DNA from: Symbiodinium kawagutii | Lineage: Eukaryota > Sar > Dinophyceae > Suessiales > Symbiodiniaceae | Length of the DNA: 64,000 bases | Direction: 5' to 3' | Assembly: GCA_009767595.1 (NCBI GenBank) | Contig: VSDK01010248.1 | Coordinates: 82,429 to 146,428, forward strand | Shown: in pieces, positions 13,201 to 27,700 of the stretch | Layout: the number at the start of each line of letters is the position of its first letter | Position numbering within the stretch: position 1 is the first letter of the stretch | Notes under the pieces: generated by a model | The model's input: only the letters and a program-made list of their open reading frames with translations | Database searches by the model: none | What the model was told of the DNA's origin: nothing | Translations under genes and position numbers: made by a program

Positions 13201-16200
13201 CTACTTAGTACTGGCTATTTACTTGTGACTGCTACTCCAACCAGTAGAACTTCTCAATGGTAAGTAGTGAGTTCATTCCATCAGACTTTGGTGTCTTGTG
13301 CCACGGACTGATGCAGGTGACTTCGGTCTCCGCGGCTTCTACCCGGCAGATGCCAAGGGCCAGTACGACATGCAGGTCAAGGACTGGTCACAGTGACGAG
13401 TCGCTGATCACCTCCGGTTGGATGAGCAACAGGTTGATCATCGTTGTGGTACAAGAAACGGGACCTGGTTGAACAGCTTGGTCACTTGATCCTAGGCTTG
13501 ATCCTTGGTTCACTGAGGATGACTAAGCTTAGTTCACTGCTGGGGACTCGTTCTGCCATAACTTGCTGGTGCTGAAGCGACTCAGAGGGGCCCCTCCCGA
13601 TGCCGGCTGGAACCGTTTGAAATTTGATTGAAGCCCGTTCGGTTGGCCAGCTGGCCCACCAGCTTGGCAGTTGATCAGTATCAATCAAGTTATGAACTAT
13701 TCCAGAAGATGGGCCAGGTAGCTGGAATGATCAAGTGGTGGGTGGTTTTACGATGGTTTTATAGGGATCATAATGGTTACAAATGGCTAATCATAGGGGA
13801 TCCTAACCAGCAGCAATGGTCAAACAACGATTACTTGGTGGTTGGATTGAATTGTGTATTTTCACCAGTATTAACAAATGGTTGGTTGACACATTATTTC
13901 GAGTGATTGCAACCACCATAAACAGTAACTAAGTACATATATATATTATATGTACATATTTATTTTTAAATATATATATACATATAATATATATATATAG
14001 TATACATATTCTATATTTACATATAATCCATATATTACATGTATATATTTTATTCGTATATATATATATATATATATATCATGTATATATATTAATTATA
14101 TGTATATATATATAATCCACGTGCTTATTCACTCAGGGACTGGTTTGGACCAACTTTTGTTCGCTTTACCATTTGCCTATTCTGCATCATGCCTTTACAG
14201 CATCACCCCTACGAAGTTGACCTGCGTGGAAAATGCCATGAACTGCTGGTTTGCCGCCCTTGAACATACCCCAGATGCAGCCCATGGTGCTGCGATGTTT
14301 ACCTACAGAACTGGGTCATTAGATGTTCCCCTACCTTTCCCCTATGGGTGTTTCTCAAAATAGGGGTACCCCTAAATCATCCAATAATAGTCATCTATAG
14401 CAATAAACCAACCATTTTTGGGGATCCCTATGGCTTGAGAAACCACCCTGTAGGTAGTCATCCCTACGCCAGGGGGTCCTGCTNNNNNNNNNNNNNNNNN
14501 NNNNNNNNNNNNCCTGCTGAAGCGCAGTCGATCCCCAGGAGTTGCGCAACGGTCGCCTGGCCATGTTGGCCTTCTCGGGCATTGCTACCGTGGGAGTTTT
14601 GACCCAGGATGGGGCGGCTGGATCTGCTGAGACTTGGGACATGGTCACCATGGGTGTCTCCCAAAATGGGGGTACCCCCAAAAATGGTTGGGTTATGCAT
14701 GGTTAGTAATGGTTAAACAATTAAACCATGGCTATTAACAAGGGGATAGTAGCCAACAATAGGGGATATAGCAATTACAATGGTTGGTTGATCACTATAT
14801 GCATGGTTAATATGGGATGATTTGGGGGTCTATGTTGAGAAACAGCAGGACTTGGGAGCTGGGGTATCTACATCCCTGATGCTATGATTCGTCCGGATCA
14901 CCCTTTGGTCGATGAAGCTGGCGAGCGAAATTGTCATAGGCCATACACAAATTCTACACATGGGTATGTGCCAGAATAGGGTAATCAATAACCCACCATA
15001 AAATGATCATTTTACTAGGAAACCATTGGTTTGGGGGGTGCCATCCTTTTGGCACATACCCACATTGTTGATCTGAAAATTGCAAAGGGTTCGATTGCAA
15101 GAGGGTAACCTTGACACCATAAAGGTTTTGATTGCTCACCGTTGATGCTGCTGGAAACATCTCGGCAAGTGGTTTGACTCTTACAACCACCCACTATGGG
15201 AAAGCCAAGTAACATCACCTGAGATTGATCAACCAGAAAAATGGCGTAAGGATCGCACCTTGATGGGAACGGTTGGTTACACCATTGCTTTAGCAGCTCA
15301 GCGTGAACCCAGCAGGTACCAACCTCGAAACAAAGACTGGATGGCTTACACCCACTAACTTAGGTTTTTAGTGTTTTTGGGATATGATTGATTTACCATA
15401 TAACCACTAAAAATATGTTTTTAGCAAGGGATCCATAAGCCACCAAGAAGATCATAGGTTGATTCTTGGCTGGGAACTGCGGCGCTGAGCTGAGAGATTG
15501 TTGGATCCCTGCTGGGAACTGGACACAGCCTATGTGAGAATTGAAACGGTTGTGTTTGTACAACAATTTCAAGGATGGAATAGATGGAATAGATGGAATA
15601 GATGGAATAAATGGAATAGATGGAATAGATCCGCAGATTGAATAGACTGTATAGATGGTCGCGAGAATTGAATAGATGGAATATCCCGCATAGTCAATGA
15701 GTGTTCAATCTTCAAACTACTTTGCTATTGGGAATGGTTCAATTTGATATTCCATGTGCTCCGGGATCACTAGATACAGTATGGTGTGATAATGATGTGA
15801 TAATGATGTGATGTGATAGGAGTCAACAGACACATACACGTGCACATACACACGTATAGACCACGATGCTGCGGGAATCGACCAGCACCAATTTGATTTC
15901 CTCTACTTTGAACCATGAACAATCACGTTTGAACGTATTTCCTTCATGTGTGATTCTCAGTTCATTAACATCCATCAAATACATGGCAAGCATTGTTCAG
16001 TGATAGTTGAGCCATCAATGGTCAAGATCAACCAATATATCTATCTATGATGTTTTATTATTGTTATCCCATTAGTATCCATCAATGAATAATGATCAAC
16101 CTTATGTAAATCAACATTCATTACATCGTTACTTGGTGAACATAAATCAAAATCCATAAATATCAATAGTTAGCCAATTTGAAATCATGATCTAACAACT

Positions 16201-19200
16201 GTTCTTAGTCGTTTTTCAAGACCCAGCTGGGTTGTTTTTCAAGACCCAGCCGCAGCCGCCAGGAGAAGTGGCCTTTCTTCGACGCCGTGGTGAACGCTGT
16301 GCCTGCGCAGCATGAAAAACGAAGTACCTTCGCTGGCAGCGTCGCATGGCAGCAGAAGATGGACCATGCAGCTGGAATGATGAAGCGGTTGTGGTGGTTT
16401 TATAGGGGGGTTTTCTAGGGATTCTAGTTTGATTTATGATTATTAAGTAGGAATGTTGATGGTCAGTCTTTAATTATGCGAGTTGATCAAGAGGGTGATT
16501 TTTGATTTTGGTTGATGACAAATACTGGTTGATAAATAACGAGTAAGCTAATGGTTGATCATGATTAGTGCTGATTGAATGCCATGGCGTGAGGTTCAGG
16601 CAACGGCTAACGATCAGTAACACTAGCTCGATGACTACTGCCTGGCTAATGGCGAGCAGTAGCGAACATGGCCGACTAAAACCAACAACACTAGGGAGTG
16701 CATTTGTCAATCATGGTGAATTATGGTTGATAGTCAGGGAGCCAAAGTATGACTTTTGACGGGCGTCGTTCAGAATGATGGAGCTTGCAGAAATACCAGC
16801 TGTTAGTTTGATTTTAGGGGATACTGCAATGGGTCATATTAGTGGTGAGTGACTGGTGCTTTATCTGAGACTAAGAAGAACTGCAAATGAACCGTCTCAG
16901 TTACTCGTCTGTAATCATGGTTCATACAGAAAATGAAGCGTAACTACAGTGAAATGTTTCATAGCAAATCCCGAAATCACTATGGCAAAAATTTGAAGCT
17001 CCTCCGGCACAAGAGACGGCTTCCAAGTGGTGTGTTCACCACTTTCGAACGTTCGAAGTCAGAAACCAATGAAAGTGATGACAATTTCTGGCTGCCCATC
17101 TGGTTTCTCATTTGGATGACCATTTGGCTACCCTCTGGTAAAGTAGCCTGGTTGAGTGGAAAATCCACCATTTACGATTGTTTCCTTACAGAAAATGATG
17201 ATGTGTTGCTTCCATGTTAGTTTACCAGAGTGGATGATCTGATCATTTCCAGTGAGCTCAATGGCAAAATCGGCCGCCAGCTCAGCTAGGCCCTCACTGG
17301 CCGTACTGCCAATGTGGCACGCCATGCCAGCAGCAGCAAGTCCATGCCGTTTCTGCCAAAGCCGGAAAACCTGGGCGGTTTGGTGGGTCACTTGGCGATC
17401 GTGACCGCGGGGAGCGTGTCAGGGAGACTCCGACCCAGTGCATTTGGTGGTTAAGTTTAGTGATCACCGAACTCCAGTGCGGAAAGCATACTTGACAAAA
17501 CTGGGAATCGTTTTGCTGTTTTGGGATGGACCCATGCTCAATCGGCAAAGTTGCGGGGGTGGAGTCCATTGATGACCTGAATTTTGCACTTGGTTTTGGT
17601 TCTGAAACTTCATTCACCTGTCAGCCGCGAGAAAAGCTTTGCAATCATCTCATTTTTTTTGCGGGACTACTGACAAGAATCCGCAGAATCTTTACGGCAA
17701 GCTCATATCCATGTGAAGCTGTTCCATCGTGGTGTTGATACAGACACTGGTGAAATTGTTGGCAGTAATCATGTTGATCTTAAATGATGCGTGATAGATT
17801 TGCTTTACACAGCAAGCATCAGTCAACAACACATCATTTAAGATGAACCATAGCTAGCACCAATAAGTTGATTGTTATGCACCAATAAGTTGATTGTTAT
17901 GTTGGTAGCAATGATAGATTAATTCCAATCACGTTGAATAATGCTGATAAGACATAATCACAGAGCCTGCAGCAATTAAGTCTTTTTGTTGCAACTTCGA
18001 ATCAGGACTCCGTGAGTCGTTTTAGTCGTTTTTTAAGCTCCCAAAAACAGGCCGCACTGAACATGTCTTTATGAATCCATAAGTACGTATGGCTATGGGT
18101 CATTACCATTACTTCCCAAAATATCAAAACATGGGAATTTGTTGATACTAGTAGTGGCTTTTGATGGGTAGTGATTGGAGGTAGTTTTGAACAGATTTTA
18201 TTTTCCAATTTTTGGGTGGTTGGCTGGTTGACTACTATTTTCGAGAAGGACGGAAACCACCAACCAGCAGTGCATAAGAACGAGCATAAAGACACACAAG
18301 ATTGAGTGCCATTATTTGTGTTTTTCCTCCTTTGCATGCATCCAATTCGTTGATCAACTCAAGCGTTGATATTGATGGTGGACATCATGATGGGTAGACA
18401 GCATTCATAGGCGCTTCGCTGTGAGTCAACATACTTTTGGAGAGAGCGCATGGGGCTGCGTTCGGCTCTGAGACCACTAACCGTATTTGGAATCCGGGCA
18501 CTTGTATGGGAGGAGTTGATACAAGGGAAATTTATGCTATATATACTTGAAAGATTTCAATTCCAGAATACATGTGTGCACAAATGGTCCAGAGTGTATG
18601 TGGATAAACAACCCATTTCTGAGAATGAATCAACCATGTTGATGGAAACCACACGCTGATACACTGTCCTGTATATATCCTTGTGACTATTAATGATTAT
18701 CTACCTTTGTTGATTAACTATAATCAACCATAGTCAAATGGCTGATATTGATGCAAGATAGCTAATATCGATACAAAATGGCTTATAGCTAAAGCTAAAG
18801 TAATCATCATAACATAGTCTACCAGGATTGACCGTAGTTCAATGGTTAACTGGCTTATCATGGCTTATCAACACACATGTGGTAAGCACAGGAGCTTATT
18901 AATGAGCGGCGTCTACCAGTTATAGTCATTATCAACCATTATTTCCACTATTAACCACAATGATGACCCATTTGTAAGCATAACAATCACCATTGTGAAC
19001 CACATATGAACCATCAAGATCCATACTTACGGTTATTTTTTTACCACAAGTAGCTATATGTTCCCTGTTTTTATTATTATTATTATTATCTACCACTATT
19101 GATCCTGATCCCAATCAACCATCTATCATTATTAACCATAGTTATCATCATCAACCATGATCTACCATTTTGAACCCCACTCAATCACAAATAAAGCCGT

Positions 19201-21732
19201 GGTAGATCATGGCTGATAAATAATAAACCATAGATCGAAACAGAAACATTCATTATTAACCATTGTAGTCTAATTATTAATAACCATATCAATTATGAAC
19301 CATAGTTATCATAAATCACCTGGTGATTTTTGATACAAAAGCCGTGCTTTTTCAGAACGCCAGGTGGAGAGGCCGAGTTCGATCCCTTGGGCTTCTCCGA
19401 CACCTTTGACATCAAGTGGCTCAGGGAGACGCTTGGCACCAACAACGACTCAGTATGGTCAGAGTTTTGATAGGGGGTAGAAGCAGTAATTTATAGGGGT
19501 TGTGGCCAACAAAAGTGTTTGATGATAGGGTTAATACTATTACTGGTTGATAGGGGTCAATAGTGGCTTGATAGGGGATAGTGACTGCAAGAATAACGGT
19601 TAAACAGCTACATTAACAAGGAGTGACGATTGTTAAGCATGATTCATGGTATACGTGAGAGAAGGCATATGATATGTTGGTAACCCCTCGTGATTTGATG
19701 CTTTGGATCTCATATTAACCATTATCAAACCAGCCAATCCACCGAGAGCTATTTGGGAGCTACCTTGGGGGGATGCTCATCATGATCCAGGTGAGGGCGG
19801 TAATGATATTGCCAGACATCAATGTACATCCGCCTGTATGTGTGTATGGAGGTTTCTTAAGATAGGGGTGCCCCAAAAATGGTCGATTTATGACGAATGG
19901 TTGATAGACTGGATGATTGGAGGAGGTTCCCTATTTTGAGAAACCGCCATATGTATACATAACCTACAAATTGGGACATGTACATATCACTACACGTACA
20001 AACCACCGGACCCTTTTTAGATTCGTTTGTAAACAGTGTTTTTGTTTCGTCCAATTTGTTCCCCCTTAGCCGTTCACTGATATGCGCAGTCTGTTTGAGC
20101 CTACGGCAAGTTGTAGCAGCCACTGAGCAGTTCAATGATGCTTCGCTTCTAAACACGGTGGGTCCACCAATCTGTGTCCCAACCTGGTAGACTCTTCGCC
20201 TGGGATGTCTTGGCTGCCCTTGCAGCTGCACCGATCCGATTCTCCTGCTATCGTTGTCAATCTGTTAGCTTGAACCAGAAACAGGCTTTTGATGCAGTGG
20301 TGGTCAATCATTATCGACAGGTCTTATTAGCTGTTAGGTCAATCTTCAATCTGTTAGGTCAATCATTACTAGCTCTTCTTAGCCCTTCTTATCCTCAAGC
20401 GTCGTTGCGGATTCCTCGTCGTTGCATCAGCGTCAACTTCAACCCAGGTCCGAGTTGAAGCACGGCCGTGTGTGCATGCTTGCCGGGGGTCCCGACGCGG
20501 GTCCACAAGTGCGGAGCAATGCTGGCGGATGGCCACGGGGAGTACCATGTGTGATGGTGCGTGAGATCTAAGTTTCAATCAAGATATATGTATGTATTTA
20601 TGTTTATTCAAGGATACAGCTATAAACGAAAGTGTGTGTGTGTGTATTTGTATATATGTACATTTGTATTTACATTACATAGGTACATGCTTACGCATGT
20701 ATGAAGATACGTAGGTGTGTCTAGATAAATCTGTATATACTTGTTGAAATTCTGGAAACAAAACATGTAAAGTAAAGACACATGTGAATGTGTCTGTTTT
20801 TTCATGCTCACCATGTGATTTCAGGTGCTTGGTGAGCTCAGATTTGTCATAGAGCACTTTCATTTCTATATTCAGAAGCCAGCAAGCTCTTGTTACAGTG
20901 GGGGCGCGGTACAAATGTCAGCACCATTCTCAGTCAACACGCAACAGTATTCTGAATCCCTACTATGAATCCCTGTTATAACTACTATTAGCACCTATCA
21001 ATTCACCAGTAGCTTCAACTTGTTGTTAAGTCTTATCAAACCCCATGAATCCATATATGGCAGTGGGTGAAAACCCTTTCCCCCTGGTTCCCCAATCATT
21101 AACCTTTGTTTTCCCTATGAAATTGTTGGTGAACTTCTCCCCCAATACCTTAGTTGGTTAAAGCTTTGACCCATAGCCATATAGTTGGTCTATCCCTTAG
21201 TATTGTTCCTTACTGTACCCTATTAATAACCATTAACCAACCAGTTAACCATTGGTGATCAACTACTAATGACCAGTTGGTTGGTTAAAGCCTTGACCCA
21301 TAGCCATATGAATCCCCATTATTGACCCCTATTAACCCCTATTAACCGACCATTAACCAGCTATCATTGGTTGCTTACCCACGTATTAACCCCTACTATG
21401 AACCCACCCTGGAGGCCTCCCTTTTTGCCGTTGAAAAACCAGGCCACCGTTGGCTTCGTCGCAGAGCAGTACGTGCAATTCCCGGGCTGCCCTGAGACGC
21501 CGGACAGCCGATGACAAGCACCGGTGGTTGGGGTGGCGTGGTGGTGGGTTCTCAAAATAGTAATGATTAATGATTAGATTGGTATAATAATGGTTAGTAA
21601 TGGTTACTAATGGCTGGTAATGGATGTGGTCCTGGTGGACTTCCCCACTTATGGTTGGTTTTCAAAACTGGATTAAACCCTGATTAATAGATGGATAATG
21701 AGAATGATGTGATAAATAGATGGATAATGAGA

Positions 21733-21789
<57 letters not shown>

Positions 21790-24700
21790 GTTGTGGTGGT
21801 GATGATGATGATGATGATTTGGTGGATTCTCATGGATATTAGTGGCTAATGATTGTTAATAATGATTAATGATGGTTAATCATGGTTAATGATGGCCAAT
21901 GATGATTCAAGTTGGTTATCCGAACTGGCGGATTCTCAAAATAGTAATGATTAGTGATTAGCTTGGTATAATAATGGTTGGTAATGGTTAGTCATGGCAA
22001 GTAATGGTTGGTAACTAAAACCATTCATCCCCACTCATGGTTGGTTAGCATGACTGGGGATATTGGTTTGGGGATAGTAATAGGGTGGATAACCATGATT
22101 AACACATGGATAATGAGAATGGATATGGTGGATGTGCACCTGGGGTTAGTTCCCCGTTGTTAGTTACGCCCCATGTTTGGTAGCTGAACTAATCCTGTTA
22201 CGAAACCATGGCAATTGTGACCACTAACGAGCAGTGGGGGTGCACATCCAAGTATGGTGGATTCGCCAAAATAGGGCCAAAACCATTCATGATGGTTGGG
22301 AATAGGGGGTAATAATTATAGAGGATATATTAGTTGTAATTGTGTTTTTAAGCCATTCATAATGCTTAGTAATGGCCAATGAGTAATGATTACATACAGT
22401 AGGGGACTACAAACAACAATTGGACCAATATGGATAATAGGCTTATAACCATTTACAATGGTTGGTCAAAGGGGGATAGGGGAAGCCAAAAGATGATTTG
22501 GGAGGTCCCCTATTTTGAGAAACACCCATATGACTGAGGGGGATATAGCTACGGGCCAATATTAAGTAACCAACTAGTTGGTACATAAACATCCCAACAA
22601 GGACCACTTTGGTCATTTACAGGATGTTCACTAGAGGGTCGAGCGTGTTGACCCACCGCCATACGACTGATATTTTTTTGTCAACACAACCAATGTACAT
22701 TGGGATATACGAGCACACATTTGAGTATAGGTGCACAAGCGCACACATACGTATATATACATATATAACTAAACGTTGGGATATACAATTACATAGTTCG
22801 ACTGCAATTGTATGCTAACAAACATAGTAGTCACGTACATAGTAGTCATGTACATAGTAGTCAATTTATACTAATGTAACGATAACAATTTCATTTTTTA
22901 ACGTGTGTCTATGACTACCGTACATAGTTCGCCGTTGATATGCGACGGTGGGGTTTCTCATCCGTGCGCACGAGCTCACATGTTTTCTATCATCATGGTC
23001 CTTTGAAGACAGGCTATACGCGGTCCCAGAACGAATACGAAACGAGTATTGAACGACTAGGCCAGGTAGCCCCACAAAGATCTAGCACCCCTGGCATTAG
23101 TGTTTCCTTCTTTTCAAGACAGTAATTACCAATAATTCCAGGAAGTATCATTTTAGATATACCTTTTGTGCAATCGAGATGGTTTTGTACACACAACTTG
23201 TATTACAGCATGTAAAACGAGTTGGTTTCTTGCCTGAACGAGTTCCAAAACGACTCTACAAATTAGGGAAGTAGAGTTTTTAAGTGCTATATAGATAGTG
23301 CTAGTTACCCCTAGGGAACTAATCAAAGTAGACATGTTTCCATAAAAAGCACCATTGGTCAGCGATCTTTCACTCAGTTGACCGCGGCAACGGCAACGTA
23401 CGGCACCCCGGGGAGTTGCACAGCCATACAAAAAGCAGTGGGACTCTCCGGCATCACTGAGTTCATCATGAGCAACATGAACACCAAACATTTTTAACCC
23501 TCAATCAACCATCATTAACCATCATCAGCCATCATTAACTAACCATCATTAACCACTATTAATTAACCACTATTCACCACCATTAATCAACCACCATTAG
23601 CCATCATCAACCACTATTAGCCATCATTAACAACTATTAGCCACCATTAACCATCATTAACCACCAGGTTAACCACCAGCTTAGCCACCAGGTTAAGCAC
23701 CAGGTTACCCATCAAAACTGCCACCTGCCGCAGGATGCCTTGCAGGCCATCTACACAGCACCAGCGAACTTGACAGCACCTTGGTGCGACCGTAAGATCC
23801 GGTCATGGCCAGCGACCGGGAGAAGGCTTTAAGCAACCAACCAATGGTTAACTAGCTGGTTAATGATTAACAATGGGGGATAACAACTAGCAACTAGTAA
23901 CTATAGTGGATAACAAGTATGGGTTACTAGTAGGGGTTAATAGGGGGTAAGCAACCAATGATAGCTGGTTAATGGTCGGTTAATAGGGGTTAATAAGGGT
24001 CAATAATAGGGATTCATATGGCTATCCAACCAATCATAGCTGGATAGCTGGTTAATAATGGTGAGTATTAGGGGATAACAAATAGGAACTATAGGGGATA
24101 TACCAGCTATATATGGCTATGGGTCAAGCAGTTAACCAACCAATAGTAGCTGGTTAATGGTTGATAATAGAGGATGGATGATAACTAACAATTCATGGGG
24201 ATTCATGCCAACTATACGGCTATGGGTCAAGGCTTTAACCAACAAACTGATCATTAGTAGTTGATCACCAATGGTTAATTGGCTGGTTAATGGTTATTAA
24301 TAGGGTACAATAAGGAACAACACTAGGGGATAGACCAACTATATGGCTATGGGTGAAGGCTTGAACCAACCAACGTTCATGGGGGAGAAGTTCACCGACA
24401 TGTTCATAGGGAAAACAATGGTTAATGATAGGGGAACCAGGGGTACAGGACTTTGACCCACTGCCATGTGTCGGTTCACGTATTTTAGGGTACTCGGTCA
24501 GAAGGAGTGTATTCATGTTGAGCTTAGCCTTTCCAGTGGGACTACCTACAAGCTGGTACCCTTCTAAGTGGGTTTACAAAAGCCATCGTGATATCTGCCC
24601 TAGCCTTTATTGAACCCATTGACTGGGGTACATGTGTGTGTAAAAAAACCCTTGAGCTTGTAGGGTACCCTTGTGTAAACTAACGTGGCAATGGATTTTG

Positions 24701-27700
24701 ACCATATTTTCTAGTGAACACCTTTACCTACCAACACCTTGGGGTACCGCATTGACCAAGTTACAACCCCAAAGCTCAAGGGGCTGGACGAGCCAAGGTG
24801 AGCCATGCTGGTTGGGGCATCCCCTGACGCGATTTCGTTAACGGCGACGACTCTAAGGGTGCATCAACGGGACGTAAACGTACAGAAGTATGGGGGGTCA
24901 TCAAAATAGGGAACCCCTGAAATGATGATTTTTGGGACCTCTATTTTGACAAACCACCATATGGGGAATGAACAGCGGGATTGTCAGGACAATTACTTTC
25001 TGCATCATGAAGTTTGATGCTGCATGTTACTTGTTCTATCCGCTGGCTTTGTGGATGAGGTGACGGTTATCCGCAAACGGTGGAACCCACGAAGCATCCA
25101 AGGGGGTACACTATTTGTGGATAATCCCATATGGACAATCATGGGTAATCCCATGTGCAATATATGCCTAAAGGTGAGTACAAACATTGAGGTCTATAGT
25201 TAAGAAAATAAATTCTCCAGACAGCCTCCAAATCATCTAAAAAATTAAAGTACAGAAAAAAATCAAAAAGAAAACAAATCAAAAGAACACCCAAAAAACA
25301 AATGAAAATCACGAATCGAAAAACAACTCAAAAAATAAACAACACATGACTCAAAAAAAAATCAAAAAATAGTCAACAAACAAATCAGATCACAAAACAC
25401 AAAGAACCAAATGGGAGGGTTCCCCAAAAAATGTTAAATTGCAAAAAACCCTGAGAAAAAAAACAAAAAATAATCAAATAAAAATCAAAATAAGAATCAA
25501 ATAAAAATCAAAAATAAAATCAAATAAAAATCAAAATAACAATCACAATAAAATAAAAACACAATCAAATAGAACACATTTACAAAATTATTTGATTTCT
25601 GTTCTGAGTCGATTATTGAGTTCTTCTTTTCGTTGAGTTTTCTTTCTGAGTTCAGATTTGAGTCTAGATTTGTTTTTTGAATTTCTGAACTTCCAGGTGC
25701 TCTCTCTGAGAGTTAATTTTCTTAAGTCTATAGGTTTGTCCAGCTTGCCATGGTGTACCCCCAAGTCACCGGTGGTTTCCCTATTATTAATGCTGCTTAT
25801 TGGATGGTTAGTACCAACATTGATGGACAAACCTGTCGCGATTTCTTTGATTAGAGCTGTTTCACTTTGGGAGAGCCAAGCTCGCCTAGGCCCTTCTGAT
25901 CTTCGCTGCTGGATACATTGAGAGCTCTTCGTACAACGGCAAGTTGACCATGCTGGACATGTGCCGCAACTGCAGAGTTGGGTCAGCAGGGAAGAGTCGC
26001 ACACAAACAGTTTCCATGTTCATGCGCCTATCTCTATATAAAGGATTTGTTGAATGTATGAACTCAATGTATGTGAGTGATTTACCATATTTATAGATAT
26101 GTAGGCGCTGAAGTGTTTTTAATGTTTTTTGATACATGCAGTGTACATGCAGTACATTTAGATGTACATATACTACAATGTCGAAGATGAAAGCCGTTAA
26201 ATAAAAAACTCAGGAATGCGAGGTCGGAAATAGTCAGCACATTGAGCCACCTATAGTCATAGTCATGTGTGCAGGTTCTCTGAAGATTTGCAAACACAAG
26301 GCAGCGTGGGCAGCCGTGCACATGCCAGAAGGGTGATAATCACTTTAAAGATCCCGGTTTATCGTGATTTAAGCATGCCGCTTCAGAAATAGATGTTGTT
26401 GCAATAGGCCACTGACTATGGGCAAACATCACTTGTGACCAATTGTAGTGGGTGTATCTAGTACATCCCATTACGGTTTGTTATCATCATTCATCCCTAT
26501 GCACCCAGGATAAACCAGGTCGGTGTTGGATTGAAGTTTGACCACTTCCGCTAGATATGCTAAAGTCACTCAGCATGCGAAACCGTTATGTCAAAGGTAC
26601 CACGATAAACTAGTTGGCGGTTTCAAACATTTTTTGTTTTCACCTGGTTAACTTGATTTTTTCATAGGGGCGGTTCAACCACCAACCCGAAAATCTTCAA
26701 CAAACGCTTCCACGCTTCCATGGGACGCACATCTGCCTGAAGCGGATCAGCGGTGAGGTTCGAGGGCGAGGGCGCCAAGCGCGCACCAGGAGATCTCAAC
26801 TTTGGTACCTTGGAAGCAGCTGGAACGGTAACCAGCTGAGAGCCAGCTGATATGCCGCTGGTTGGTAGGCTCAAACATTGTGCTAGGTGAATGAAAGGGA
26901 TTGATAAGCTGCAATTCTGGTTCAGCATTTGATGGTTCATGATGATCGGTGATGGTTAATGTTGGTACTTGTGAACCACTGCGGTACCTTGGAGCACTGA
27001 TAGTAGTGGTTTGCGTTGCTGGTTGGTTGTTTCAAACATTTTGCAATTTTCCCTGGTACCAACAAAAGGTTGGTTGGTTGACTACGGTGCTGGCTGCCAC
27101 AAGATGCGGTGGTTGGTTGAGTCATATTTTTCATTGAGGTACCGGCCACCAGGTCGCGGTGTATGATGGTTCATCATGTGTCTTGTTGGTAAAAAAATGC
27201 GGTGAATATACGGTTTTCCCATGATTTTTCACATTGACAATGAATGGTTATTCATAGCGCTTCACAATGGATAGTACCGGTCAATGATGATTGATTTTGG
27301 GTTCTGATGATGGTCAACGCTCATTGATAACATTTGATTGTTTTTGAGCCTTGGTAGTTCTGTACGAAGTTACAGCCAAAGTTCCATCCAGCTGTTTGTA
27401 GATTGCAATACACTGGTTCACATTTGGCAAACCCCCAAATGTGAGCCGCAGTAAAAGGTTGACATTTCTGGTGGTGGTGAAGGCACCAACTCAAAATACA
27501 GTTGGTTCATTTGGCGGGGTACCTTTTTAACGGGAAACCAAGGCTTTTGGGGGATACCCTCTATTGATTAATCAGGGGTTTATTAATCCAGGGTTGACAT
27601 TATACCTCGGTCATGCTTAATCGTCGATTGTTAAGCCAACATGAGCCAACCACCAATAGCAGCGCTTCTTTTACAGTAATTAATTACATGTAATTGACAA

